Origin: Methyloversatilis thermotolerans
Lineage (GTDB): Bacteria > Pseudomonadota > Gammaproteobacteria > Burkholderiales > Rhodocyclaceae
Assembly: GCF_000372885.1 (NCBI RefSeq)
Contig: NZ_KB889967.1
Coordinates: 3,113,430 to 3,177,429 of the forward strand
Length of the DNA stretch: 64,000 nt
Reading direction: 5' to 3'
Part shown: positions 36,663 through 45,594 of the stretch, piece by piece
Position numbering within the stretch: the stretch's first letter is position 1
Layout: the number at the start of each line of letters is the position of its first letter
Notes under the pieces: model-generated
Database searches by the model: none
Seen by the model: only the letters and a program-made list of their open reading frames with translations
Told to the model about the DNA's origin: nothing
Made by a program: the position numbers and the translations under genes

Positions 36663-37865
36663 ATGACCCAGCATGTCCCGTTGCGCCCTTTGTCCGTCCT
36701 CGCAGCCGCCTGCATGCTCGCGGCCTGCGGCCAGCAGTCCGATGCGCCGGCGCCCTCCGCGAGCGTGGCGGCGGATGCGGGCGGGGCGACCCTCACTGTG
36801 CGCCTGGGCCATGTCGCACCGCTGACCGGTCCGCAGGCTCACCTCGGCAAGGACAACGAGAACGGAGCGCAGCTGGCGATCGATGACCTGAATGCCGAAA
36901 AGATGCTGATAGGCGGCCGGGTCGCGAAATTCGAACTGCTGGGCGAGGACGACCAGGCGGATCCGCGCCAGGGCACGACGGTGGCCCAGAAGCTGGCCGA
37001 TGCGCATGTGCATGCGGTGATCGGTCATCTGAACAGCGGCACCACGATACCGGCGTCGCGCATCTATCACGACGCGCACATCGTGCAGGTGTCGCCGTCG
37101 GCGACCAATCCGACCTACACCCGCCAGGGCTACAAGACCGCTTTCCGCGTGTTTGCCGACGACGTGCAGCAGGGCAGCGTGCTCGGCGCCTTCGCGGTGA
37201 GCACGCTGGGCGCGAAGAAGATCGCCATCATCGATGACCGGACCGCATACGGCCAGGGCCTGGCCGACGAATTCGAGAAGGCCGCCAGGGCTGCTGGCGC
37301 GAGCATCGTGACGCGCGAATACACGACGGACAAGGAAACCGATTTCGCCGCCATCCTGACCAAGGTGAAATCGACGCGGCCCGATCTCGTGTTCTACGGC
37401 GGCATGGATACCCAGGCTGGCCCGATGGCGAGGCAGATCAAGACACTGGGTCTTGCCGTGCCCATGCTGTTCGGCGATGGCGGATGCACGGTCGAGTTCC
37501 ACAAGCTGGCCGGCGATGCGGCGGAGGGCAATTACTGCTCGCTGCCCGGCGTACCGCTGGAGCAGATGGCCGGTGGCAATGCCTTCCGCGAACGCTACAA
37601 GGCGAAGTACAACTCGGAAATCCAGCTCTACGCACCCTATGCCTACGACGCGGTGCGCGTGGTCGCCGAAGCGATGAAACAGGCGGGCTCGACCGACACC
37701 GACAAATTCCTGCCGGCGCTGGCGGCGCTGAACTATCCCGGTCTGACCGCCCAGATCCAGTTCGACGAGAAGGGCGACATCAAGGACGGTGCCATCACGC
37801 TCTATCAAGCGAAGAGCGGCGCCTGGCAGGCGCTGGAAACCATGGGCGGCAAGGCCTCCAACTGA
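36663..37865 (+). CDS. Branched-chain amino acid type ABC transporter, substrate-binding lipoprotein
   Basis: 400 residues, periplasmic binding fold type I. The N-terminus is a lipoprotein signal with lipobox LAAC (Cys22), then an Ala/Ser linker. VRLGHVAPLTGPQAHLGKDNENGAQLAIDDLN is cut here to VRLGHVAPLTG and NGAQLAIDDLN as the LivJ/K family marks; the middle has HLNSGTTIPASRIY and a conserved YAYDAVRVVAEAM. GGAGAG upstream supports the ATG at 36663. First gene of a complete transporter cluster; true ligand (leucine-type amino acid or another, for example an amide or urea) cannot be told. Confidence 0.9.
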   Translation: MTQHVPLRPLSVLAAACMLAACGQQSDAPAPSASVAADAGGATLTVRLGHVAPLTGPQAHLGKDNENGAQLAIDDLNAEKMLIGGRVAKFELLGEDDQADPRQGTTVAQKLADAHVHAVIGHLNSGTTIPASRIYHDAHIVQVSPSATNPTYTRQGYKTAFRVFADDVQQGSVLGAFAVSTLGAKKIAIIDDRTAYGQGLADEFEKAARAAGASIVTREYTTDKETDFAAILTKVKSTRPDLVFYGGMDTQAGPMARQIKTLGLAVPMLFGDGGCTVEFHKLAGDAAEGNYCSLPGVPLEQMAGGNAFRERYKAKYNSEIQLYAPYAYDAVRVVAEAMKQAGSTDTDKFLPALAALNYPGLTAQIQFDEKGDIKDGAITLYQAKSGAWQALETMGGKASN

Positions 37866-37871
37866 CCTCGC

Positions 37872-37896
37872 GCCGGCCGGCTCCGCGCCGGCCGGC
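37872..37896. repeat. GC hairpin between binding protein and livH
   Basis: GCCGGCCGGC repeated on each side of TCCGC. Each half is itself a palindrome, so the two copies pair as a 10-bp stem. No T-run. It may cause partial termination or protect the upstream mRNA so that more binding protein than permease is made. Confidence 0.55.
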
Positions 37897-37983
37897 CTTG
37901 CGCGCTGACCGCCGGGCGGTTCCGGCGCTCCTCCTCACGGCGTTGCCTCGACGCCACTGTACGGTACAGGACCCCGACCACAC

Positions 37984-38907
37984 GTGGATATCTTCATCCA
38001 GCAGATCATCAATGGCCTGGTGCTTGGCAGTATCTATGCGCTGGTCGCACTCGGCTACACCATGGTCTATGGCATTCTGGGCCTGATCAATTTTGCGCAC
38101 GGCGAAGTGGTCATGATCGGTGCGCTCACGGCGCTGACCGCAATCGGTCTGTTGCTGCCGGCCGGTCTGCCCGGCCCGATGCTCGTGCTCGCCGGTCTGC
38201 TGATCGCCATTCCGGTGTGCATGGCGGTCGGCTTCACGGTCGAGCGCATCGCCTACCGCCCGCTGCGCCATGCGCCGAGACTGGCGCCGCTCATCACGGC
38301 GATCGGTGTGTCCATCGTGCTGCAGCAACTGGCGATGATAGGGTGGGGCCGCAACTACCACACCTTTCCGGCACTGCTGCCGACCGCGCCGCATCAGTTT
38401 GCCGGCGCCGCCATTACCGACCTGCAGATCATCATCGTGCTGACCGCAGCCGTGCTGATGGCCGGGCTGGTCTGGCTGGTCAATCGCACGCGGCTCGGCC
38501 GGGCCATGCGTGCGACGGCGGAGAATCCGGCGGTGGCGCGTCTCATGGGTGTGGATGTGGACCGGGTCATCTCGTTCACCTTCGTGCTCGGTTCGGCGCT
38601 GGCAGCGGTCGCCGGCGTCATGGTGGCGGCCAACTATTCGATCGCGCATTACGCCATGGGCTTCATGCTGGGCCTCAAGGCCTTCACCGCGGCAGTGCTC
38701 GGCGGCATCGGCAACCTGGGCGGCGCCATGCTCGGTGGCCTGCTGCTGGGCATCATCGAAAGCCTGGCTGCCGGCTACATCGGCGACCTCACCGGTGGCT
38801 TCCTCGGCAGCCATTACAAGGATGTGTTCGCCTTCTTCGTGCTCATCCTGGTACTCGTGTTCCGGCCCTCCGGCCTGATGGGCGAAAAGGTGGCGGAGCG
38901 GGCATGA
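37984..38907 (+). CDS. livH: Branched-chain amino acid ABC transporter permease LivH
   Basis: 307 residues, inner-membrane permease with about eight helices. Family marks: QQIINGLVLGSIYALVALGYTMVYGI (first half QQIINGLVLGSIYALVALGY) and the second-half coupling helix region AVLGGIGNLGGAMLGGLLLG. The start is GTG at 37984. Overlaps livM by 4 bp (ATGA). Confidence 0.94.
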   Translation: MDIFIQQIINGLVLGSIYALVALGYTMVYGILGLINFAHGEVVMIGALTALTAIGLLLPAGLPGPMLVLAGLLIAIPVCMAVGFTVERIAYRPLRHAPRLAPLITAIGVSIVLQQLAMIGWGRNYHTFPALLPTAPHQFAGAAITDLQIIIVLTAAVLMAGLVWLVNRTRLGRAMRATAENPAVARLMGVDVDRVISFTFVLGSALAAVAGVMVAANYSIAHYAMGFMLGLKAFTAAVLGGIGNLGGAMLGGLLLGIIESLAAGYIGDLTGGFLGSHYKDVFAFFVLILVLVFRPSGLMGEKVAERA

Positions 38908-40010
38908 GCGCGACGAATGCCCGCCTGAAATCGCGCCTCGGCATCGCACTGATCGCGGTGGCGCTGGCCGTGCTGCCCTTCGTCGTCGGCGCCGGTTTCG
39001 GCAATTCCTGGGTGCGCATCATCGACTTTGCGCTGCTCTACATCATGCTGGCTTTGGGCCTGAACATCGTGGTCGGCTTCGCCGGCCTGCTCGACCTGGG
39101 CTATATCGCCTTCTACGCGGTCGGTGCCTATCTGTACGCCCTGTTGTCCAGCCCGCATCTCGCGCAGGCCTTTCCCGCCCTGTTCGCGGCGGCACCGGGC
39201 TGGCCGGTGTGGCTGGTGCTGCCGCTGGGTGCCGGGCTGGCCGGGCTGTGCGGCGTGCTGCTCGGCACGCCCACGCTCAAGCTGCGTGGCGACTACCTCG
39301 CCATCGTGACGCTGGGTTTCGGCGAAATCATCCGCATCTTCCTGAACAACCTGAATGCGCCGGCCAACATCACGAACGGCCCGCAGGGCATCAACAACAT
39401 CGCGGCGGTGCACATCGGCGGGCACGCGCTGAACAGGCCGCTGGAGCTGTTCGGCATCGTGCTGCCGGGCGTGCATCTGCATTACTACTTCTTTCTCGCG
39501 CTCACCCTGCTGGTCATCTTCGTCTGCGTGCGCCTGCAGGATTCGCGGCTGGGCCGCGCCTGGGTGGCCATACGCGAAGACGAGGTGGCCGCGCGCGCGT
39601 GCGGCATCAACACGCGCAATGTGAAACTGCTGGCCTTCGGGCTGGGTGCGACTTTCGGCGGCGTGGCCGGCGGACTGTTCGCGTCCTTCCAGGGCTTCGT
39701 CAGTCCGGAGTCGTTCGGACTGCTGGAATCCATCATGGTGCTGTGCATGGTGGTGCTCGGCGGCATGGGACACATACCCGGCGTCATCCTCGGTGCGGTG
39801 CTGCTCGCCCTGTTGCCCGAGGCGCTGCGCTGGGGCGCGGTGCCCATGCAGCAGTCGCTGTTCGGCAAGGTGCTCATCGACCCGGAATCGCTGCGGCTGC
39901 TGCTGTTCGGTGTCGCGCTGGTGCTGGTGATGCGCTGGCGTCCGGAAGGGCTGTGGCCGTCCGCGCTGCGCCGTCGCGAGTTGTCGACCCATGCGGCGGA
40001 TGGCGCATGA
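38904..40010 (+). CDS. livM: Branched-chain amino acid ABC transporter permease LivM
   Basis: 368 residues, second permease. GLNIVVGFAGLLDLGYIAFYA near residue 50 is summarised by GLNIVVGFAGLLDLG, with TLGFGEIIRIFLNN and GGMGHIPGVILGA as the other family marks. About ten helices; a longer central stretch than LivH is normal. Overlaps both neighbours by 4 bp. Confidence 0.94.
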   Translation: MSATNARLKSRLGIALIAVALAVLPFVVGAGFGNSWVRIIDFALLYIMLALGLNIVVGFAGLLDLGYIAFYAVGAYLYALLSSPHLAQAFPALFAAAPGWPVWLVLPLGAGLAGLCGVLLGTPTLKLRGDYLAIVTLGFGEIIRIFLNNLNAPANITNGPQGINNIAAVHIGGHALNRPLELFGIVLPGVHLHYYFFLALTLLVIFVCVRLQDSRLGRAWVAIREDEVAARACGINTRNVKLLAFGLGATFGGVAGGLFASFQGFVSPESFGLLESIMVLCMVVLGGMGHIPGVILGAVLLALLPEALRWGAVPMQQSLFGKVLIDPESLRLLLFGVALVLVMRWRPEGLWPSALRRRELSTHAADGA

Positions 40011-40795
40011 ACGGGCAGGCTGCGAATGAATTGCTGGTCGCCTCGGGCATATCGAAGCGCTTCGGTGGCGTGCAGGCGCTGCGCGACGTGTCGCTTGCAC
40101 TGCGCCGGGGCGAGGTCTGCGGTCTGATCGGACCGAATGGCGCTGGCAAGACCAGCTTCTTCAATGTGCTGACCGGCTTGTATTCCGCCGATCAGGGCCA
40201 GGTCATTTTCGACGGCCAGCCACTGCCGCTCGGCGTGCCGCACCGCATCGCCGGTCTCGGCATTGCGCGCACCTTCCAGAACATCCGTCTGTTCGGGGCC
40301 ATGAGCGCGCTCGAGAACGTGATGGTCGGGCGCCATGCGCGGCTGCACAGCGGTGTGCTGGGCGCCGTCCTGCGCACAGCGGCGACGCGTCGCGAGGAAG
40401 CGCAAACCGAGGCGCGCGCGCACGACCTGTTGCGCTATGTCGGCATCGATCGCCTGGCCAACCACCAGGCTACCCACCTGAGCTATGGTGACCAGCGCAG
40501 GCTGGAAATCGCGCGCGCGCTGGCCACCGAACCGAAACTGCTGGCGCTGGATGAACCGGCGGCCGGCATGAATGCGACGGAAACCGCCGGTCTGCGCGCC
40601 TTGATAGAAAAGCTGCGTGCGGACGGACTGACCGTACTGCTGATCGAACACGACGTGAAGCTGGTGATGGGCCTGTGTGATCGCGTCGCGGTACTGGATT
40701 ATGGCGAGAAGATCGCTGAAGGCATCCCCGAGCTCGTGCGTCGCGATCCGCGCGTCATCAGCGCCTATCTTGGTACGGAGCTGAACGATGCTTGA
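40007..40795 (+). CDS. livG: Branched-chain amino acid ABC transporter ATPase LivG
   Basis: 262 residues, cytoplasmic ATPase. Walker A GPNGAGKTS, signature LSYGDQRRLEIARAL, Walker B LLALDEPAAGMN and the H-loop region LLIEHDVKLVM. The C-terminal extension IAEGIPELVRRDPRVISAYLG is typical of the LivG subgroup. Starts in an ATGA overlap with livM. Confidence 0.95.
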   Translation: MNGQAANELLVASGISKRFGGVQALRDVSLALRRGEVCGLIGPNGAGKTSFFNVLTGLYSADQGQVIFDGQPLPLGVPHRIAGLGIARTFQNIRLFGAMSALENVMVGRHARLHSGVLGAVLRTAATRREEAQTEARAHDLLRYVGIDRLANHQATHLSYGDQRRLEIARALATEPKLLALDEPAAGMNATETAGLRALIEKLRADGLTVLLIEHDVKLVMGLCDRVAVLDYGEKIAEGIPELVRRDPRVISAYLGTELNDA

Positions 40796-41489
40796 GGTGG
40801 CCGGGTTGCAGGTTCATTACGGTGGCATCGCTGCGGTCAAGGGCATTGACTTGCATGTCGCGGCGGGCGAGAAGGTGGCCTTGATCGGCGCCAATGGTGC
40901 CGGCAAGACCAGCACGCTGAAGGCGATCGCGCGCATGCTGCCGGCGCGCGGCAGCGTGAAGCTGCAAGGTGAGGACATCGCGCACGCGGCACCGCATGCG
41001 CTGGTGCGCAGGGGGCTGGCGCTGGTGCCGGAGGGACGCGGCGTGTTCGCGCGTCTGTCGGTGCTCGAGAACCTCGAAATGGGCGCGTATTCGCGCACTG
41101 ACCGGGCGCAGATCCTGGCCGACATCGAGCGCGTGTTCGCGCTGTTGCCGCGCCTGAAGGAGCGCGCCACCCAGACCGCCGGCACCCTGTCCGGCGGCGA
41201 GCAGCAGATGGTGGCGATAGGGCGTGCGTTGATGAGCCGGCCGCGCATCCTGCTGCTCGACGAGCCGTCCATGGGCCTGTCGCCCATCATGGTGGACACC
41301 GTGTTCGACGTGATACGCGAAGTCGCGCGCGAGGGCGTGACGCTGCTGCTGGTGGAACAGAACGCCCGGCTTGCGCTGTCGCTGTGCGATCGCGGTTATG
41401 TGATGGACAGCGGCCGGGTCACGCTCGAGGCGCCTTCGGCGGCGTTGCTGGACAATCCCGCGGTGCGCGCAGCCTATCTTGGAGAATGA
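40788..41489 (+). CDS. livF: Branched-chain amino acid ABC transporter ATPase LivF
   Basis: 233 residues, second ATPase. Walker A GANGAGKTS, signature LSGGEQQMVAIGRAL, Walker B ILLLDEPSMGLSP. Overlaps livG by 8 bp. Last of the transporter genes; the small lipoprotein gene starts 3 bp after its stop. Confidence 0.95.
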   Translation: MLEVAGLQVHYGGIAAVKGIDLHVAAGEKVALIGANGAGKTSTLKAIARMLPARGSVKLQGEDIAHAAPHALVRRGLALVPEGRGVFARLSVLENLEMGAYSRTDRAQILADIERVFALLPRLKERATQTAGTLSGGEQQMVAIGRALMSRPRILLLDEPSMGLSPIMVDTVFDVIREVAREGVTLLLVEQNARLALSLCDRGYVMDSGRVTLEAPSAALLDNPAVRAAYLGE

Positions 41490-41492
41490 GCG

Positions 41493-41690
41493 ATGACGAA
41501 GTGGATGATCGTGCTGGCCGCGGTGCTGCTGTGCGCCTGCAGCGGCAGACAGATGTATGACAGCGCCCAGCCCTTGCGGCGCAGCCAGTGCGACCAGGTG
41601 GTCGACAGCGCGGAACATCGTCGCTGCATGGAGGCTGCCGACATGGATTACGAGCGCTACCGGAAAGAAAAGGACAAGCCGGCCCCCTGA
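41493..41690 (+). CDS. Small lipoprotein, unknown function
   Basis: 65 residues. Lipoprotein signal MTKWMIVLAAVLLCACS with lipobox ending at Cys16 (or Cys14), then a short charged body with two more cysteines (SQCDQVVD and RRCMEAAD) and YERYRKEKDK. It starts 3 bp after livF and is probably translated with it, so it may be an accessory of the transporter or just a passenger. Family not recognised beyond this form. Confidence 0.7.
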   Translation: MTKWMIVLAAVLLCACSGRQMYDSAQPLRRSQCDQVVDSAEHRRCMEAADMDYERYRKEKDKPAP

Positions 41691-41747
41691 ATGCATATGG
41701 CATCATGACGCATCGTCGACATTCCGCATGTGGATGGAGAGTGCGCC

Positions 41748-42593
41748 ATGCGAATCGCATTCATTCCGCTGTGCCTGCTTCTGTGCCTGGGAGCGTGGCC
41801 CGCGCGGGGACTGGCGCTGGATCTTCCACCGATGCTGGCGCAGCGTGCGCCGGACGATCCCGATCCCGCCGCGTACTGGGTGAGCGAGAAGCTCGATGGC
41901 GTGCGCGCCCGCTGGGACGGACGGATCTTGCGCTTCCGCAATGGCGAACCTGTCGTGGTGCCGGACTGGTTCGTCGCGCCACTGCCTGCCGGTGTCGTGC
42001 TTGACGGAGAACTGTGGCTGGGACGCCGCCGCTTCGACGAACTTTCGGGCCTGGTCCGGCGCCTGCGCGTCGACGATGCGCGCTGGCGCCAGGTGCGCTA
42101 CATGCTGTTCGAACTGCCGGGCGCCGACGGGGACTTCAGTGCGCGTCTGCACGCCTTGCAGGCGCTGGCGGCGCGCATCGAGGCGCCCTGGGTCGAGGTC
42201 GTTCCGCAGCAGCGACTGGTCGACCGGGCCGCGTTGCGGACGCTGTACCGCCAGGTGCTCGACGGCGGCGGCGAGGGGCTCGTGCTGCATCGCGCCGACG
42301 CGCGCTGGCAGCCCGGTCGCAGCCCGGCACTGCTCAAGCTCACCCCCTTTCTGGATGAAGAGGCCGAAGTGATCGCGCATGTGCCGGGGCGGGGACGGTT
42401 GCAGGGTCGTCTGGGCGCCTTGCGGGTGCGCGACGACCAGGGCCGCGTGTTCTCGGTCGGGTCCGGCTTCAGCGACGCGCAACGCATGGATCCGCCGGCG
42501 GTCGGCGCGCGCATCACCTTCCGCTATCGCGAACGCACGCCGCGCGGCGTGCCGCGCTTTCCGGTTTTCGTGCGCGAACGTTCGCTGCCCTGA
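41748..42593 (+). CDS. ATP-dependent DNA ligase with signal peptide (LigE-like)
   Basis: 281 residues. A hydrophobic N-terminus (MRIAFIPLCLLLCLGAWPARGLA) looks like a cleavable signal. The adenylation domain has the nucleotidyl motif KLDGVRARWDG (catalytic Lys in K-x-D-G), motif III-like LDGELWLG and GGGEGLVLHR as motif IV, then a C-terminal OB-fold ending in FRYRERTPRGVPRFP. This minimal two-domain layout, without extra DNA-binding domains, is that of small exported bacterial ligases (LigE) thought to act on DNA in the periplasm, possibly in DNA uptake. GGAGA 8 bp upstream supports the ATG at 41748. Confidence 0.85.
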   Translation: MRIAFIPLCLLLCLGAWPARGLALDLPPMLAQRAPDDPDPAAYWVSEKLDGVRARWDGRILRFRNGEPVVVPDWFVAPLPAGVVLDGELWLGRRRFDELSGLVRRLRVDDARWRQVRYMLFELPGADGDFSARLHALQALAARIEAPWVEVVPQQRLVDRAALRTLYRQVLDGGGEGLVLHRADARWQPGRSPALLKLTPFLDEEAEVIAHVPGRGRLQGRLGALRVRDDQGRVFSVGSGFSDAQRMDPPAVGARITFRYRERTPRGVPRFPVFVRERSLP

Positions 42594-42724
42594 GTGCTCG
42601 TGGCTTCGCGTGGCGGGATGGCGTCCCGCGACACCGGGGTGTTGCGCCCGAAATCGACCGCGCGCGTGCCATTGCGCTGGCGAGCTGTCTACGCTGCGTC
42701 GCTTTGTCGAGGAGGAGAACACAG

Positions 42725-43117
42725 ATGAGAGCAATGTCCATGCTGGGGACCGGGCTGATCCTGGCCGCAATGGCTGCGCCGGCGGGTGCCCAGGTGCTGG
42801 ACCGGCAGGCGCTGGCGGAGAGGCTGGCCGCGTGCTCGGCCCTGTTCGACGACATGGCCCGGGCGCACCCGGAATCGAGCCGGGTGCTGCGCATCCAGTA
42901 CGCGGCGAAGAACTACACTTCGCTGGCCATGAGACTGGGCGAAAAGCCGCAGATCGGTGCCGTACTGGGCAAGGAAAGAAAGGCCGTCGCCGAGCGGCGC
43001 GCCGATGCCGCCGGCGCTGCCGCGCTGGATGAGGCCTTCGAGCGGCGCGACGACGAATGCAACCGTCTGCTCGAACACAATATGGCGCTCATCGACAGTC
43101 TGCGCGACGGCCGCTGA
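42725..43117 (+). CDS. Secreted hypothetical protein
   Basis: 130 residues with a signal peptide (MRAMSMLGTGLILAAMAAPAGAQ) and a helical, charged mature part with two cysteines (AACSALFDD, DDECNRLLE). A strong ribosome site AGGAGGAG about 8 bp upstream fixes the ATG. No family recognised. Convergent with the macro-domain gene, stops 5 bp apart. Confidence 0.7.
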   Translation: MRAMSMLGTGLILAAMAAPAGAQVLDRQALAERLAACSALFDDMARAHPESSRVLRIQYAAKNYTSLAMRLGEKPQIGAVLGKERKAVAERRADAAGAAALDEAFERRDDECNRLLEHNMALIDSLRDGR

Positions 43118-43122
43118 TCCGT

Positions 43123-43629
43123 TCAGTTCAGTCTTTCGTCGGCCGCCACGTCCTTGCGGTAGGTTTCATAGACGATGACCGGGATGCCGAGCGGCCCGAG
43201 ATGCTGTTCGATCAGCGGTTTCACGTCGTCCCAGTCGAGGCCCCCCACGCCGGTCGCCAGACGCGGCAGGGCGACGCTGCGCACGCCGCCGGCCTGCAGT
43301 TGCCGCGCCAGCGATTTCAGCGCGTGATGCACGTTTTCCACCGTCGCCTTGCCGGGCCGGGCCGACGGTCCTTCGCCCACCATGTTCTGGGTGAGCAGAT
43401 TGGCGATGCTGCGGGTCTGACCCGCGTTGTCCACGCCAGCCCACGTCCATACCTCGCCGGCATTCATGTGCCGGCCGTGCTGAGTGTGGCGGTAGTCGCG
43501 CGCCATCGCCGGCCAGCGCTCGCGCAGCGCGAGCGCCAGTCCGTGGTCGAAATGTTCCTGCACGGCAATGCCGTGCGCGATCACCTGCGCCTTGCTGAGC
43601 AGGATGTCGCCGCTGACTTCCCGGATCAT
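43123..43629 (-). CDS. Macro-domain protein
   Basis: 168 residues. Macro domains bind ADP-ribose or remove it from proteins or nucleic acids. Seen: GDILLSKAQVIAHGIAVQ at the start, matching the first loop, and LPRLATGVGGLDWDDVKPLI as the diphosphate loop. The subgroup is near the TARG/ALC1-like small bacterial proteins. AAGGAGA upstream fixes the ATG at 43629; a longer frame is not family-like. Function in this cell unknown; separated by 140 bp from olsA. Confidence 0.82.
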   Translation of the reverse strand: MIREVSGDILLSKAQVIAHGIAVQEHFDHGLALALRERWPAMARDYRHTQHGRHMNAGEVWTWAGVDNAGQTRSIANLLTQNMVGEGPSARPGKATVENVHHALKSLARQLQAGGVRSVALPRLATGVGGLDWDDVKPLIEQHLGPLGIPVIVYETYRKDVAADERLN

Positions 43630-43769
43630 GATGGTCTCCTTGGGGCTTGCGCCGACCGCCTGTCCGTGCGTACGCGAAGATGGCCGTCCTGCCCCGGTCC
43701 GCTGCCGGCACCGCGCCGGCAACCATGATCACAAGGTACGCCGCCGGTGCGACCGCCCATTGACCGTCG

Positions 43770-44639
43770 TCAAACCGGCTGCGGCCCGTCCTTGCCGCAG
43801 ATGCGGGCGTGCGCGAGCGCGGCCAGATCCTGGCGGTGCAGGCCGTGGCTGGGCAGCTCGGGCAGCAGTTCCACCTCGGCCACAGTGCGCGGTGCGCGGG
43901 CGATCATGCACACCGATTGCCAGAAGTTCACCTCGTCGATGTAAGGCGCCACCTCTGAATGTTCGCCACGATGATCGACATAGCGCAGGCGTACCGGCTT
44001 CACCGCGCGACCGGCATCGATGGCCGACTGGAACAGCGCGGCACGGAAGGGCAGCACATCGCGTCCGTCGCTGGTCGTGCCTTCCGGAAACACCATCACG
44101 CTGTTCCCGCGCGCCAGCGCGTGCACAAGCCGGTCGCGCACCTCGGCCGCCGAGCTGCGGCTTGAACGCCGGATGAAAACCGTGTGGTTGCGTGCCACCA
44201 GCCAGCCGATGACCGGCCAGCCGCGCACATCGTCCTTGCACACGAAGGACAGCGGGGAAATGGCATTGATCGCGAATACGTCTATCCACGAAATGTGGTT
44301 GCTCACCAGCAGCCTGCCGGGTCGGGGCAGGGCACCGCGCGCGCGCAGTTCGATGCCGAGCACTTCAAGCAACTGGCGTGACCAGCGTGCGCGCATCTTG
44401 CGCTGCGTTCGTTCGCTCACCAGTGGATAGAGCAGCGCGACGCGGGTACAGCCGGCCGCGAGGTGTGCCGCGAGACGGGCGATGCGCCAGCTCATGCGCA
44501 GATGGCCGCGCAGGCCATCTGCGTCGGCGGGCAATGGCAGGGCAGTGGCGGGCGTCTGCGGCGCGGTGCCGTCGTGGGCTTCGGTGGACGGTCGGTACAA
44601 GAAGGGTTCCAGATCGGAAAACAGACTGATCACGGACAT
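43770..44639 (-). CDS. olsA: Lyso-ornithine lipid / lysophosphatidate acyltransferase
   Basis: 289 residues, PlsC-family acyltransferase, inner-membrane associated. Catalytic NHISWIDVF (H-x4-D) near residue 115 and FPEGTTSDG near residue 180. Directly after the OlsB-like gene (25 bp), so OlsA, which adds the ester-linked second acyl chain of ornithine lipids, is the likeliest role; a general PlsC role is possible. ATG at 44639 is used, since the frame upstream runs into olsB. Confidence 0.85.
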   Translation of the reverse strand: MSVISLFSDLEPFLYRPSTEAHDGTAPQTPATALPLPADADGLRGHLRMSWRIARLAAHLAAGCTRVALLYPLVSERTQRKMRARWSRQLLEVLGIELRARGALPRPGRLLVSNHISWIDVFAINAISPLSFVCKDDVRGWPVIGWLVARNHTVFIRRSSRSSAAEVRDRLVHALARGNSVMVFPEGTTSDGRDVLPFRAALFQSAIDAGRAVKPVRLRYVDHRGEHSEVAPYIDEVNFWQSVCMIARAPRTVAEVELLPELPSHGLHRQDLAALAHARICGKDGPQPV

Positions 44640-44664
44640 CTTAGCGCCTCCAGCGTTTCCGGGT

Positions 44665-45423
44665 TCAGGCCGCCCTGGGCATGAAATGGCGCGCGTAGCG
44701 TTCGTCCATCTGTGCGATATCGAGCAGCATGGGCAGATCGGCCGTGTTGAAATCCGGGTCCCAGGCGGGTTCGCCGCACACGCGCGCACCGGCGCGCAGA
44801 TAGCCCTTGACCAGGGGCGGGGTGACGCTGGCGGCGCTCGGGCTGAGGCGCTCGAGAGGCAGGCGCAGCTTCGGGAAAACGTGGTATTCCGGATCGACCA
44901 TGTGTCCGCCCAGACCGGCCCAGATGGCCGCCGCGTTGTGGCCGCCGTCAGCCATGCCTATGCTGGCACAGCCCATCAGGTAGCGGTGGCCGCGTTCCAC
45001 CATGAAGCGCATGAGGCCGGACCAGAGAAGGCTGATCACTGCCGCATTGCTGCGATAGTCGGGGTCGATGCAGGAGCGGCCGATTTCCACCAGATGCGGC
45101 CGCAGATGATCGAGCCGGCCCAGATCGAATTCGGTTTCCGAATAATACCCGCCGGCACGCAGCGCACCTTCGGGTGACAGAATGCGGTAACAGCCCACGA
45201 TGCGACCGTTGTCGTCGTCGCGCACGATGAGGTGTTCGCACACGGCATCGAAGCGGTCGATGTCGGCGCCGTCGATCGGGCTGTCCAGCCGGGCGCCCAG
45301 TTCTTCCGCGAATACCCGCCAGCGCAGTTGCTGGGCGGCCAGCACTTCGGACGCGCAGGCCGAGAGCCTTACGCTCAGATTGCGCTCGGCACGCCGTTCG
45401 CGTGCCGGATCCAGTTGCAACAT
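44665..45423 (-). CDS. olsB: L-ornithine N-acyltransferase (OlsB-like, GNAT fold)
   Basis: 252 residues of the COG3176 type. It would transfer a 3-hydroxyacyl chain from ACP to the ornithine amino group to form lyso-ornithine lipid. Family marks: LRWRVFAEELGA, DEFD-like DRFDAVCEHLIVRD, RILSPEGALRAGGYYSETEFDL is the substrate loop, and EIGRSCIDPDYRS. ATG at 45423 is favoured because GGAGA lies 6 bp before it, whereas that GGAGA is inside the codons of the earlier ATG at 45435. Paired with olsA; such lipids replace phospholipids under phosphate shortage, though no Pho box was identified. Confidence 0.85.
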   Translation of the reverse strand: MLQLDPARERRAERNLSVRLSACASEVLAAQQLRWRVFAEELGARLDSPIDGADIDRFDAVCEHLIVRDDDNGRIVGCYRILSPEGALRAGGYYSETEFDLGRLDHLRPHLVEIGRSCIDPDYRSNAAVISLLWSGLMRFMVERGHRYLMGCASIGMADGGHNAAAIWAGLGGHMVDPEYHVFPKLRLPLERLSPSAASVTPPLVKGYLRAGARVCGEPAWDPDFNTADLPMLLDIAQMDERYARHFMPRAA

Positions 45424-45594
45424 GCCTGTCTCCATGAAAGATCGGTTTCACGATAGGCAGCGCGTGTTCAGGCGATGTGACGACATGACGACGCTATGGT
45501 TACAGGCACGCTCGCACGCGGCGCGGAAACGGCGTATAAGCACGGCGCAGGCGCGGCATGCGCCGCGCACACCGACCATCAAGAGGACGACAAC

